DNA of 64,000 bases, from assembly GCA_023398105.1 (NCBI GenBank), contig JAEWST010000002.1, positions 116,695 to 180,694 on the forward strand. Reading direction: 5' to 3'. How positions within the stretch are numbered: the first letter of the stretch is position 1; each line of letters starts with the position of its first letter. The DNA comes from Bacillota bacterium (GTDB lineage: Bacteria > Bacillota > Clostridia > Acetivibrionales > DSM-1351). Both the position numbers and the translations under genes were made by a program. Positions 47,240-56,213 of the stretch are shown here, piece after piece. Below the pieces are notes generated by a model. That model did not search any database. It saw nothing but the letters and a program-made list of their open reading frames with translations, and had not been told where the DNA came from.

Positions 47240-48373
47240 TTAATGCAAACGTTCATTTTCAAAACTATTTAATACAAAACCGTTTTCTATTTCATAGTAT
47301 CTAGCTGAAGTTTCTAACAAATTTTTAAAATGCATGTAATTGGTACATGTAATAAATGTCTGAACACTTCTAATACTATCCATCAAATATTTTTGCCTAT
47401 TTTCATCTAATTCAGACATAACATCATCCAAAAGCAAAATAGGATATTTCCCAGTTTCTTTATTTATAAGTTCTATTTCAGCAATCTTTATTGATAAAAC
47501 AGATGATCTTTGTTGTCCTTGAGAACCATATAGCTTTAGACTATTATTATTTATTAAAATATCGTAATCGTCCCTATGCGGTCCTATTGAAGTATAACCA
47601 ACAGAAATATCTCTATTGATGCTTTTCTCCAATTGCTTTGTATATATTTCAATTATCTCATTTTTTTTTTCTGAATCTTGATAATTAAAGTTACAATCAT
47701 AATTAAATGTAATTATTTCTCTATCATTGGTAATAAACTTATGTTGCTTCTGTGCAATTTCTGATAAAACAGTAGCAAATTTCTTACGTTCTAAAATTAT
47801 ATTTGCAGATACTTCTGCAAGCTTATTATTCCAAATATCTATAGTATCAATTAAACCAGTTTTTGAGTATAAATTTTTCAATAACATATTGCGATGTTTT
47901 AAGATTTTTGCTAGTAACTGAAGATTATAAAAATAAGTGGGTTTTATTTGACTCAAAGTTATATCTACAAATCTCCTTCTTTCACCTGGTCCCTGTTTTA
48001 TAATAGACAAGTCTTCAGGAGCAAAAAGAACCGCATATAAATTTCCCATTAACAAACCAAGTTTTTTAATGGGAATTTCGTTTATTTGTATTTGTTTTTT
48101 TTGATTATTCAAATATTTCATATTAATATTTCTTTCTAAACCATTATTATAAACATGTGTATTAATATTATAATAATCTGAACCAAACCTAACTAATTCA
48201 GTATCTTTAGAAGTTCTATGTGATCTACCTGTAGCACATAAATAAATGGCTTCAAGAATATTAGTTTTCCCTTGGCCATTATTTCCATAAATAATATTAA
48301 AGCTATCTGAAAAATCAATTTTTGTATCTTTATGATTTCTAAAATTCTCTAAAATTAAACTTTTTACAATCAA
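47240..48373 (-). CDS. recF: DNA replication and repair protein RecF
   Basis: An SMC-like ATPase of 377 residues. Walker A is GNNGQGKTN (30-38), the signature is YGSQGQQRSSVLSIKIAE (about 290), and Walker B is ILLLDDVMSELD (about 320). It loads RecA at gaps together with RecO/RecR. The start is a TTG (ATTGTAAAAAG) behind GGGG, consistent with MIVKSLILENFRN. It is 16 bp after yaaA. Confidence 0.95.
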   Translation of the reverse strand: MIVKSLILENFRNHKDTKIDFSDSFNIIYGNNGQGKTNILEAIYLCATGRSHRTSKDTELVRFGSDYYNINTHVYNNGLERNINMKYLNNQKKQIQINEIPIKKLGLLMGNLYAVLFAPEDLSIIKQGPGERRRFVDITLSQIKPTYFYNLQLLAKILKHRNMLLKNLYSKTGLIDTIDIWNNKLAEVSANIILERKKFATVLSEIAQKQHKFITNDREIITFNYDCNFNYQDSEKKNEIIEIYTKQLEKSINRDISVGYTSIGPHRDDYDILINNNSLKLYGSQGQQRSSVLSIKIAEIELINKETGKYPILLLDDVMSELDENRQKYLMDSIRSVQTFITCTNYMHFKNLLETSARYYEIENGFVLNSFENERLH

Positions 48374-48389
48374 TTTGATACCCCATATT

Positions 48390-48602
48390 TTATCTTGCTA
48401 ATACTTCATATTTTTTGTTTTCAAATTCTACTATATCACCATTTCTCAATTTTTTCCCTCTTTGTATTTCAACATTCCCATTCACTTTAACAAATCCATC
48501 TAAAATAAAGCTTTTTGCTATTGCACCATTATCACATGCACCAGACCATTTTAAAAATTGATCCAATTTTATATACTCAGTACTTATTTCAACTTTTTCC
48601 AT
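48390..48602 (-). CDS. yaaA: S4 domain RNA-binding protein YaaA
   Basis: The 70 residues form an S4 fold: IKLDQFLKWSGACDNGAIAKSF then DGFVKVNGNVEIQRGKKLRNGD. The protein is conserved between dnaN and recF and is thought to bind RNA or ribosomes. An AGGGGG site precedes the ATG. A family A repeat lies between it and dnaN. Confidence 0.93.
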   Translation of the reverse strand: MEKVEISTEYIKLDQFLKWSGACDNGAIAKSFILDGFVKVNGNVEIQRGKKLRNGDIVEFENKKYEVLAR

Positions 48603-48623
48603 AAATCCCCCTAAAATAAATAT

Positions 48624-48779
48624 ATATAACGAGGCAAGAAAATATCCCTCACTTCTATAAGTGGCGGGTACCGCTTCGATTTTGAGGAGATGAGAATATC
48701 TCCTCCTCGCTTACACGCCGCTGATATAATGAAATTTTTCTACAATTGTTAATTTTCATTTTGAATCTAGGCGTTATAA
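48624..48779 (+). repeat. family A structured repeat, copy 5
   Basis: Full length between dnaN and yaaA, ending exactly at the dnaN stop codon. The inner stem is GAGGAG/CTCCTC in place of GGCGG/CYGCC of other copies, a compensatory change. The last hairpin is partly decayed. Confidence 0.85.
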
Positions 48780-49880
48780 TCATATTCTGACCGCTTGAAC
48801 TAAGTAAGCAAATGCATCACTATTTTCAATTACAGGCCTAAAAGTGCAAGGGGCATTTGTAGTAATAAAATATATCGTAGATCTCTCATCATCAATAGCT
48901 TTTAAAGCATCAATTAGATATGTAGGATTATAGCCTATTTCTAACGTATTACCCACTATTTCACACTTTATTTCTTCTCTTACATTACCTAATTCAGCAT
49001 TTGATGTAATAACAATTTTATCATTGCTAATAAATAATTTTACAGGACTATTCTTGTCATTCATAGAAATTAAAGAAGCTCTCTCTAAACTTGATTGAAA
49101 TTCTTTATTATTTATAATAACTTTTGTTTCAAAATCTTTATTTAGTAAACTATTATAATTTAGAAATTTACCTTCAATGAGTCTTGAAACTATTCTCCAT
49201 GATTGAGTATCAAAAACAATTTGATTATTAGAATTATACAAAAAGACTTCATCGTCATTAGCCTGAAGTATTTTTGATATTTCATTCAATATTTTTCCAG
49301 GAACAATGACTGAAAAATCTGATATATCACTATTTATAAGTTTTTTTCTTAACGCAAGCCTATATCCATCAATAGATACAAAATTTAATTCATTATTTTT
49401 GACTTCTATAAGTGTTCCAGTTAATACAGGTCTATTTTCATCAGAACCAACAGCAAATACAGTTTGCCTAATCATATCCTTTAAATCAGATTGTGTCAAA
49501 CACAAAATATTTTCTTTGTCAACATCAGGTAAATTTGGATAACCTGAAGGATTTACACCTTTTATTTCAAAGTGCGAATTTTCACATTCAACAATAACTA
49601 AATTTTCTTCGTTTACTTCAATAAGTACTTCTGAATCAGGTAATCTTCTGACTATATCACCAAACATTTTTGAATTAATTACTATTGAACCAGTATTTCT
49701 TATATCAGCTTCTACAAAGCATTCTATTCCAATCTCTAGATCATTACCAGTTAGTTTAAACTTATCATCAACGCTTAATAATATACCTTCAAGTATAGGT
49801 AGTGTTGTTTTAGTTGAAACTGCTTTTTGAACAATATTTATTCCATTTAGTAAGTTTTCCTTTGAGCAAATAATTTTCAC
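48780..49880 (-). CDS. dnaN: DNA polymerase III sliding clamp subunit
   Basis: The 366 residues make three clamp domains of about 120 residues. The start MKIICSKENLLNGINIVQKAVSTK, the central RPVLTG strand (here ENRPVLTGTLIEV), and the terminal RPVIENSDAFAYLVQAVRI-type end are typical. It forms the ring that holds polymerase on DNA. GTG start behind GGAGG. dnaA lies upstream across a 250-bp gap with DnaA-box-like sites. Confidence 0.96.
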   Translation of the reverse strand: MKIICSKENLLNGINIVQKAVSTKTTLPILEGILLSVDDKFKLTGNDLEIGIECFVEADIRNTGSIVINSKMFGDIVRRLPDSEVLIEVNEENLVIVECENSHFEIKGVNPSGYPNLPDVDKENILCLTQSDLKDMIRQTVFAVGSDENRPVLTGTLIEVKNNELNFVSIDGYRLALRKKLINSDISDFSVIVPGKILNEISKILQANDDEVFLYNSNNQIVFDTQSWRIVSRLIEGKFLNYNSLLNKDFETKVIINNKEFQSSLERASLISMNDKNSPVKLFISNDKIVITSNAELGNVREEIKCEIVGNTLEIGYNPTYLIDALKAIDDERSTIYFITTNAPCTFRPVIENSDAFAYLVQAVRI

Positions 49881-50139
49881 GGCAACCTCCGTTTATATAT
49901 ATATATATATTTATAATATAAATTCAGTAAGAATAGTAGTAAGTGCTGTTAAAACTGTGAATAACTCTTGAAAGCTAGTTACACGAATTGTTCAAGGTTG
50001 TTAATAATATGTTGAATAGTTGTAACAATTTATTAACATTAAATTAGATTAAACATAAAATCAAAGTTATTCACAAAAAATAATCACCAAATCAACAAAA
50101 ACTGTGTATAAGATCCTTGAATATAAAAATTTATCCACC
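49881..50139. other. dnaA-dnaN intergenic region with DnaA-box-like sites
   Basis: Near-consensus 9-mers are TGTGAATAA (49956), TTATTCACA (50067), TGTGTATAA (50103) and TTATCCACC (50131), the last inside the dnaA stop. A (TA)n run lies at 49897-49911. It likely forms the second part of a bipartite origin and the dnaN promoter region. Confidence 0.6.
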
Positions 50140-51453
50140 AATTATATTTTTTTTAATATCTTCAATAGTTCTTCTGAGTTCTGCACTATTATTAGTATCA
50201 TTTTTTATTTTTTCACATGCATGCATTACAGTAGTGTGGTCTCTTCCTCCAAATTCATCACCTATTTTTGGAAGTGACATATCTGTCATTTCACGACAAA
50301 GAAACATTGCTATCTGACGTGGAAATGAAACATCCCTGGATCTTTTCTTTGATTTAAGTTCATCTGTTTTGAGATGAAAGTATCTAGAAACAGCTTCTTG
50401 TATAGTTTTAGAATTAATAACAACTGTTTTACTATTGTTAAACATATCTTTTAGTGCTTCAATAGCCATATCTACATCAATTTTATGCTCAGTTAATGTT
50501 GAATAGGCAATTACTCTATTTAATGCACCCTCTAATTCACGAATATTTGAAGCAACCTTATCAGCTATGTAAACCATAACATCATCTGGTACATCAAGTT
50601 TTTCAAGCTGAGCTTTTTTTCTAAGAATAGCAATTCTTGTTTCTAAATCAGGTGGAGCTATATCTGCAATAAGACCCCATTCAAATCTAGACCTAAGTCT
50701 ATCTTCAAGAGTATTTATATCCTTTGGAGGTTTATCACTTGAAACAATAATTTGTTTATTAGCTTCGTATAATGCATTAAAAGTATGGAAAAATTCTTCC
50801 TGAGTTCTTTCTTTACCAGCAATAAATTGTATATCATCTATAAGTAAAACATCTATATTTCTATATTTATATCTAAATTCTTCATTCTTATCATCTTTTA
50901 TGGCATTTATTAACTCATTAGTAAATTTTTCAGATGATACATATAGAACTTTTAATGATGGATTTTGACTTAAAACAAAATGACCTATGGCATGCATAAG
51001 ATGTGTTTTACCAAGTCCAACTCCTCCATATAAAAACAAAGGATTATATGCTTTAGCTGGTGCTTCAGATACTGCCAATGATGCAGCATGTGCAAATCTA
51101 TTTCCATTACCAATTACAAAGGTGTCAAATGTGTACTTTGGATTTAAACCCAAACCAGATGTATCTTCAGAGTATTCCTGAGCTGCAGGTTTTGATTGAG
51201 TTTGTGATGGTATAGAAAAATAAATATTATATTCTTTGTGTGTTATTTGCTTAAGAGAATTTTTAATTAAGTATGAATATCTTGATTCAAGAATTCCCTT
51301 CTGAAAATCAGCAGGAACTCCCAAGGTCACAGTATTGGAGTCAATAGAAATAGGTTCTATTGTTAAAATCCAAGTATTGTAACTTATATCTGTCATTTCA
51401 TCTTTAAGTAATTCCAATGTTCTATTCCATATATCATTTAAATGCACACTCAT
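50131..51453 (-). CDS. dnaA: chromosomal replication initiator DnaA
   Basis: The 440 residues hold an N-terminal helical domain I, the AAA+ domain with Walker A GGVGLGKTH (about 143-151) and Walker B VLLIDDIQF, and domain IV with the DnaA-box reading helix (RDVSFPRQIAMFLCREMT and FGGRDHTTVMHACEKI). It opens oriC. An AAGGTGG site precedes the ATG. Its last codons include a DnaA-box-like sequence. Confidence 0.97.
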   Translation of the reverse strand: MSVHLNDIWNRTLELLKDEMTDISYNTWILTIEPISIDSNTVTLGVPADFQKGILESRYSYLIKNSLKQITHKEYNIYFSIPSQTQSKPAAQEYSEDTSGLGLNPKYTFDTFVIGNGNRFAHAASLAVSEAPAKAYNPLFLYGGVGLGKTHLMHAIGHFVLSQNPSLKVLYVSSEKFTNELINAIKDDKNEEFRYKYRNIDVLLIDDIQFIAGKERTQEEFFHTFNALYEANKQIIVSSDKPPKDINTLEDRLRSRFEWGLIADIAPPDLETRIAILRKKAQLEKLDVPDDVMVYIADKVASNIRELEGALNRVIAYSTLTEHKIDVDMAIEALKDMFNNSKTVVINSKTIQEAVSRYFHLKTDELKSKKRSRDVSFPRQIAMFLCREMTDMSLPKIGDEFGGRDHTTVMHACEKIKNDTNNSAELRRTIEDIKKNIIGG

Positions 51454-51599
51454 CTTATTTCGCCACCTTGGTTATAATCAAAATTAATAATAGCAAAGTG
51501 TAAAAATCTTTACATTTTGCTAAATATATAATGTTATTAAAAACAAATCAGATATGTAAATAATAAACAAAAAATTTAAGATAATAAATATTCTAAAAG

Positions 51600-51800
51600 T
51601 TTTTATGTGAAAAGTATAAATAAAAATAAAAAGTTATTAACAACGTGATATAAAAAACACACAAGTTATCAACAAGCATTAATAAATATAACAGAGTTTT
51701 GTGGAAAATTCAATATAAAAAACACAAGATATCCACAAAAAAATTTTTTTATCAACCAAAATATCCACAGGTTTTAAATGAATGACAAAATTTCAACAAC
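51600..51800. other. oriC core with DnaA-box-like cluster
   Basis: Between dnaA and rpmH lie TTATTAACA (51634), TTATCAACA (51666), TGTGGAAAA (51700, reverse), ATATCCACA (51729), TTATCAACC (51749) and ATATCCACA (51761). All are one or two changes from TTATCCACA. The flanks (51480-51640 and 51800-51900) are very AT-rich and suit an unwinding element. Gene orientation also diverges here. Confidence 0.8.
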
Positions 51801-51901
51801 ATATTGTTCATATACTGTTTTCGAATACTATATGTTGATTTGTCAAGCTATAAAAAATTATATACAAATAATATTATCGAAATAGTGTATATAAATGAAC
51901 C

Positions 51902-51931
51902 TTGACAGTTTAAAAAGTATTAATATATAAT
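51902..51931 (+). promoter_or_regulatory. promoter of the rpmH-rnpA-yidC operon
   Basis: TTGACA, 18 bases, TATAAT. It lies about 70 bp before the rpmH start. Confidence 0.75.
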
Positions 51932-52001
51932 AGATTCGGTGTCTTTAAAAGAAAAGACTATTATAAGTTTATATAAAGTAAATTAGAACGGGGGTGGACT
52001 A

Positions 52002-52136
52002 ATGTTAAGAACATATCAACCTAAAAAAAGGCATAGGCAGAAAGAACACGGCTTCAGAAAAAGAATGAGTACTGCAAATGGAAGAAAAGTATTAAGAAGA
52101 CGCAGACTAAAAGGAAGAAAAGCTATTTCAGCGTAA
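52002..52136 (+). CDS. rpmH: 50S ribosomal protein L34
   Basis: The 44 residues are the L34 sequence: MLRTYQPKKRHRQKEHGF, then RKRMSTANGRKVLRRRR. It is a basic protein of the large ribosomal subunit. A GGGGTGG site lies 7 bp before the ATG. A terminator-like hairpin follows at once, so part of transcription may stop before rnpA. Confidence 0.97.
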   Translation: MLRTYQPKKRHRQKEHGFRKRMSTANGRKVLRRRRLKGRKAISA

Positions 52137-52160
52137 GACCGCATTTTGTGGTCTTTTTCT
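52137..52160 (+). terminator. terminator or attenuator after rpmH
   Basis: GACCGC...GTGGTC followed by TTTTTCTTT. It probably sets the ratio of rpmH to the downstream genes. Confidence 0.65.
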
Positions 52161-52289
52161 TTAAAACTTGCTATCTTCCATACAGGTTAATTTTAAAATA
52201 ATAGTATAGCTTGAAAAACTCAAAAATTAATTTTTAGTGTTTTTCTTTACTATTTTTTTGATAGTGGTATAGACAAAATGGAGGTTAGC

Positions 52290-52655
52290 GTGAAAAAAAG
52301 TGCAACACTAAAAAAGAATTATGAGTTTACGAGAGTTTTTAATAAAGGATTGTTTTATGTAGGAAGGCATATAGTTGTTTATGCCTTTCCTAATAGGCAA
52401 TCTATAAAAAGAATTGGAATATCAGTTTCTAAAAAAGCAGGAAATGCAGTATTAAGAAATAAAAAGAAAAGGCTGATTAGAGAAGTTTATAGGAATTATG
52501 AAGATTTTATTCTTAATGGGTATGATATAGTTGTTGCTGCACGAGGTGGAGAAACTGTTTTCAAATATTCTGAATTACTTAAGGAGTTCAAATATTTATT
52601 AAAAAAGTTGCAAGTATTTGATCAGGAGAAATATAATTGTTTAAAAAAGCTTTAG
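52290..52655 (+). CDS. rnpA: ribonuclease P protein component
   Basis: The 121 residues hold the RnpA pattern: YEFTRVFNKG, RIGISVSKKAGNAVLRNKKKR (RNR motif region), and LIREVYRNY. The protein binds M1 RNA to process tRNA 5' ends. The ATG at 52278 overlaps the GGAGG site, so the GTG at 52290 (MKKSATLKKNYEF) is the start. It overlaps yidD by 19 bp. Confidence 0.94.
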   Translation: MKKSATLKKNYEFTRVFNKGLFYVGRHIVVYAFPNRQSIKRIGISVSKKAGNAVLRNKKKRLIREVYRNYEDFILNGYDIVVAARGGETVFKYSELLKEFKYLLKKLQVFDQEKYNCLKKL

Positions 52656-52852
52656 TGTATTTAATTCGATTATATCAAAGGTTTATATCACCTTTAAAAA
52701 TAAAGCCTACGTGTAGGTTCTATCCAACATGTTCGCAGTATGCCTTAGAGGCTATAATTAAGTATGGTTGCTTTAAAGGTAGTTATATGGGAATAAAGAG
52801 AATATTAAAGTGTCATCCCTTTCATCCAGGAGGGTATGACCCTGTGAAATAG
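52637..52852 (+). CDS. yidD: membrane protein insertion efficiency factor YidD
   Basis: The 71 residues match YidD: LIRLYQRFISP, CRFYPTCSQYALEAI with its conserved cysteines, and CHPFHPGGYDPV. It assists YidC-type insertion at the inner face of the membrane. The TTG start is 8 bp behind AGGAG and overlaps the end of rnpA, which couples their translation. Confidence 0.93.
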   Translation: MFKKALVYLIRLYQRFISPLKIKPTCRFYPTCSQYALEAIIKYGCFKGSYMGIKRILKCHPFHPGGYDPVK

Positions 52853-52889
52853 ATAAAATAAACAATAGGTTTAGGAGAAAAAATAAAAT

Positions 52890-53729
52890 ATGTTAGATTT
52901 TATTGCTGGTCCACTAGGTAAATTTCTTTACTGGATTTATGGTGGAGTAAATAATTACGGTTTAGCACTAATTATATTTACAATAATTGTAAGGACAGCT
53001 ATGGTTCCATTAACACTGAAACAATATAAGTCCACTGCTGGTATGCAGAAGATTCAGCCGTTACTGCAAGAAGTACAAAGAAAATATTCTAATGATAAAG
53101 AAAAACTGAATCAAGAAACCATGAAGCTCTATCAAGAACATAAAATAAACCCAGCTGGTGGATGTTTACCTTTGATAATTCAAATGCCGATTTTGTTTGC
53201 ATTATGGCAGGTTATAGCAAGACCATTAAGATTTATGCTTGGATTTACAGACGATAAGTTAGCTAAATTAGCAGAAACGGCAAATGCTTCAGGTCAATAT
53301 ACTGAAATAGAGACAATTACTTACTTTATGAATAATGATATGGGAGATCAAGTTGGTAATTTAAATATGTTCTTTCCAAGCCATGGTGGAATAAACCTTG
53401 GTAGTATTCCTACATGGGATATTGGACAACTAATGTCAGATCCATCAAGACTATTAGTATTGATATTACCATTACTTGCAGTGGTTACAACATATTTAAC
53501 AGTTCGTATGTCAATGCCTAAAAAGACTAATGACAAAGCAAAAGATAGAGCAGCAAATCCAATGGGTAATTCAATGTTGTATATTTCTCCCTTTATGACA
53601 TTAATATTTTCGATGCAGTTCCCTGTAGGTATGTCGCTATATTGGTTTGTTGGTAATATATTTTCAATGGCACAACAATACTATGTAAATAAATATGTCC
53701 TTAAAAAGAAGGAGGTAGTGACAAAATAA
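52890..53729 (+). CDS. yidC: YidC/Oxa1 family membrane insertase
   Basis: The 279 residues form the five-helix YidC core. The conserved Arg sits in the first core helix (IIVRTAMVPLTLKQYKS), the cytosolic hairpin follows (QEVQRKYSNDKEKLNQETMKL), then PAGGCLPLIIQMPILFALW and MSLYWFVGN near the end. No lipobox is present, unlike SpoIIIJ of Bacillus. It inserts membrane proteins. The stop overlaps the jag start. Confidence 0.94.
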   Translation: MLDFIAGPLGKFLYWIYGGVNNYGLALIIFTIIVRTAMVPLTLKQYKSTAGMQKIQPLLQEVQRKYSNDKEKLNQETMKLYQEHKINPAGGCLPLIIQMPILFALWQVIARPLRFMLGFTDDKLAKLAETANASGQYTEIETITYFMNNDMGDQVGNLNMFFPSHGGINLGSIPTWDIGQLMSDPSRLLVLILPLLAVVTTYLTVRMSMPKKTNDKAKDRAANPMGNSMLYISPFMTLIFSMQFPVGMSLYWFVGNIFSMAQQYYVNKYVLKKKEVVTK

Positions 53730-54364
53730 TGGCTTACAGTATAGAAAAAACAGGAAAGACAGTTCAAGAAGCAATTACAGCAGCATTATCTGAATTAAAT
53801 TTAGCAGAAGAAGATGTTGATATTGAAGTTATTGAAGAAGGTGCAAAAGGGATTTTTGGTATTATTGGGTCAAAAGTTGCAAGAGTTAAGGTTACTGTAA
53901 GAGAAGAAGAGAACAATAACAGATGCGATATTGCTTCTGATTTTCTATATACCATATTAAATAATATGGAAGTTGAAGCAGATATTAGTGTAAGTGAAGA
54001 TGATGAAAACATAGTTGTAGATATTAACGGTGATGATATTGGTATAATTATCGGACGCCGTGGTGAAACTATGGATGCTCTTCAATATCTAACTAGTTTA
54101 GTTGTAAATAAGGAATACGAGGAGTATAAGCGTGTTATTTTAAATGTTGAGAATTACAGACAGAAAAGAGAAGAGACTCTTGTAAAATTGGCTAATAGAT
54201 TAGCTGAAAAGGTTGTAAAGTTTAAAAAGCCAGTTACACTTGAGCCAATGAATCCATATGAGAGAAGAATAATTCATTCGTCTTTACAAGGTCATAGATC
54301 TGTTGAGACATTTAGTACAGGCGAAGAACCAAAAAGAAAAGTAGTTATTGCATTAAAAAAATAA
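53729..54364 (+). CDS. jag: Jag / KhpB RNA-binding protein
   Basis: Jag-N domain (1-50, SIEKTGKTVQEAITAALSEL), KH domain with GRRGETMDALQYLTSLVVN (about 108-126), and R3H domain with NPYERRIIHSSLQG and GEEPKRKVVI at the end. It binds RNA and in several Firmicutes affects cell elongation and division. Directly coupled to yidC, as in the spoIIIJ-jag pair. Confidence 0.93.
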   Translation: MAYSIEKTGKTVQEAITAALSELNLAEEDVDIEVIEEGAKGIFGIIGSKVARVKVTVREEENNNRCDIASDFLYTILNNMEVEADISVSEDDENIVVDINGDDIGIIIGRRGETMDALQYLTSLVVNKEYEEYKRVILNVENYRQKREETLVKLANRLAEKVVKFKKPVTLEPMNPYERRIIHSSLQGHRSVETFSTGEEPKRKVVIALKK

Positions 54365-54394
54365 TATCAGTTTATGGAATACAAATATATGGTG

Positions 54395-54426
54395 AAATGG
54401 TTCAGGAGTTTTCTTGAGCCATTTTG
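54395..54426 (+). terminator. terminator after jag
   Basis: AAATGG...TCA pairs with TGA.CCATTT, and the T-run after it is short (TTTTGTG). Likely the end of the rpmH-jag operon. Confidence 0.6.
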
Positions 54427-54469
54427 TGCGTTTGAATGTTTAGATTAAGTATATATAACGAGGTAGATT

Positions 54470-55849
54470 ATGTATTTAGAAGATACAATTGCAGCACTTT
54501 CTACACCTGTAGGTACTGGTGGAATTGGAATTATAAGAGTAAGTGGAAATAAAGCCTTTGATATTGTATCAAATATTTTTATGTCTAATAAAACTATTGA
54601 TGAAATTGATTCACATTCCGTAACCTATGGAAAAATAATAGATCCTATAAATAATACTATTGTTGACGAGGTTTTGTTGACAAAATTATGCAAGCCTAAG
54701 ACATTCACAAGAGAAGATATTATTGAAATAAACTGTCATGGAGGCTTAGTGGTTGTTAACAGAATTCTTGAGCTTTTGCTTAAATATGGAGCACGTCCTG
54801 CAGAAGCAGGGGAATTTACAAAGCGAGCATTTTTAAATGGGAGAATTGATTTATCTCAGGCAGAAGCAATAATTGATCTCATCAATTCCAAAACAGTTGA
54901 GAGTTCTAAAGCCGCAATAAGCCATTTAGAAGGTAATTTATCAAAAAAATTAAACTCATTAAGAGAAGTATTGGTAGGATTGCTAGCACACATAGAAGTA
55001 ACTGTTGATTATCCGGAGCATGACATTGAAGAGATAACAGGAGAAAAGGTACTAGAAAGTTTGATAATAATAAAGAATAGTCTTATTACACTCTCAAAAT
55101 CCTTTGATAGAGGAAAAATACTTAGAGAAGGAATTAATATTGTTATAGCTGGCAAACCAAATGTAGGGAAATCCTCACTGCTAAATCAATTATCTGGAAA
55201 TACTAAGGCTATTGTTACTGATATTCCTGGAACAACAAGGGATATTATCGAAGAATATATTAATATTAAAGGAATTCCATCTAAAATCATTGACACAGCA
55301 GGAATTAGGATTACTAAAGACATTGTTGAAAAAATAGGTGTGGATAAAGCATACAATGCAATAGAAAATGCAGATTTAATAATAATGGTTATTGCAGCTG
55401 ATACTGGAATTCTTGAAGAAGATAAAGAGGTATTAAAGACTATACAAGATAAGAAAAGTATAGTAATGATTAATAAAATTGATTTGGTTAATGAGGACGA
55501 AGTTGAATCTATAAGGAAACAACTTAATGTTAATAAGATATTAGAGGCCTCAGTTATTAATGAGAAGGGAATAGAAGAGCTTGAGGAAATAATTTACAAA
55601 ATGTTCTATACAGGAGAAATATCACAAAACAATGAAATAATATTAACAAATGCAAGACATAAAAATTTAGTAGATATGAGCATAGACTCAATAAATCAGG
55701 CAATAAATTCATTTGAGATGGGAATGCCTTTGGATATGGTTACTATAGATATAAAAAACTCTGCTGAATTTATTGGAAAAATAACAGGTGAGTCTATAGA
55801 TGATGCTATTATGCACGAGATATTTAGTCAATTCTGTATTGGTAAGTAA
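54470..55849 (+). CDS. mnmE: tRNA modification GTPase MnmE
   Basis: The 459 residues hold a formyl-THF-binding N-terminal domain, helical domain, and GTPase inserted at about 220-380: GKPNVGKSSLLNQL (G1), DIPGTTRD (G2), DTAGIR (G3), NKID (G4). The last residues, FCIGK, carry the catalytic Cys. With MnmG it makes the cmnm5U34 modification of tRNA. The site GAGGTAG lies in a TATAACGAGG sequence like the end of the family A repeat. Confidence 0.96.
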   Translation: MYLEDTIAALSTPVGTGGIGIIRVSGNKAFDIVSNIFMSNKTIDEIDSHSVTYGKIIDPINNTIVDEVLLTKLCKPKTFTREDIIEINCHGGLVVVNRILELLLKYGARPAEAGEFTKRAFLNGRIDLSQAEAIIDLINSKTVESSKAAISHLEGNLSKKLNSLREVLVGLLAHIEVTVDYPEHDIEEITGEKVLESLIIIKNSLITLSKSFDRGKILREGINIVIAGKPNVGKSSLLNQLSGNTKAIVTDIPGTTRDIIEEYINIKGIPSKIIDTAGIRITKDIVEKIGVDKAYNAIENADLIIMVIAADTGILEEDKEVLKTIQDKKSIVMINKIDLVNEDEVESIRKQLNVNKILEASVINEKGIEELEEIIYKMFYTGEISQNNEIILTNARHKNLVDMSIDSINQAINSFEMGMPLDMVTIDIKNSAEFIGKITGESIDDAIMHEIFSQFCIGK

Positions 55850-56034
55850 TTCAGATAACAATGAAAACAACTGGACAATACCACTTATGTGAAATTTGTA
55901 TATTATTGGTTTTAATTCACAACTTAGTAGGATGTTATCAGATTAAAAAATTAAGAAAAAATAACATTTATAAAATAGTTAATAAATTTAACTGTGCTAA
56001 TATATTATGTAACTAAGCTTTATGTAATATGACT

Positions 56035-56165
56035 CAACTTTTACAGTTGAAAATTGTAGATACACAAACTTATAAAATAAAAAGTTTAATAAAATAATTT
56101 GGTTTACTTGGTCACAAACCACTGATAAACTTGAGCATGGCTAGACTTTTTATGTGGGGAAGTTG
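56035..56165 (+). repeat. family B repeat, 131-bp copy between mnmE and mnmG
   Basis: Inverted ends ACTCAACTT and AAGTTGAGT. It holds the TTGTAGATAC variant of the box and the TGATAAACTTGAGCATGG segment shared with the 9236 copy. Confidence 0.7.
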
Positions 56166-56213
56166 AGTTAAAAAATATAAGAAATATTAAAGATATAGAA
56201 AGGAAGAATCCTA

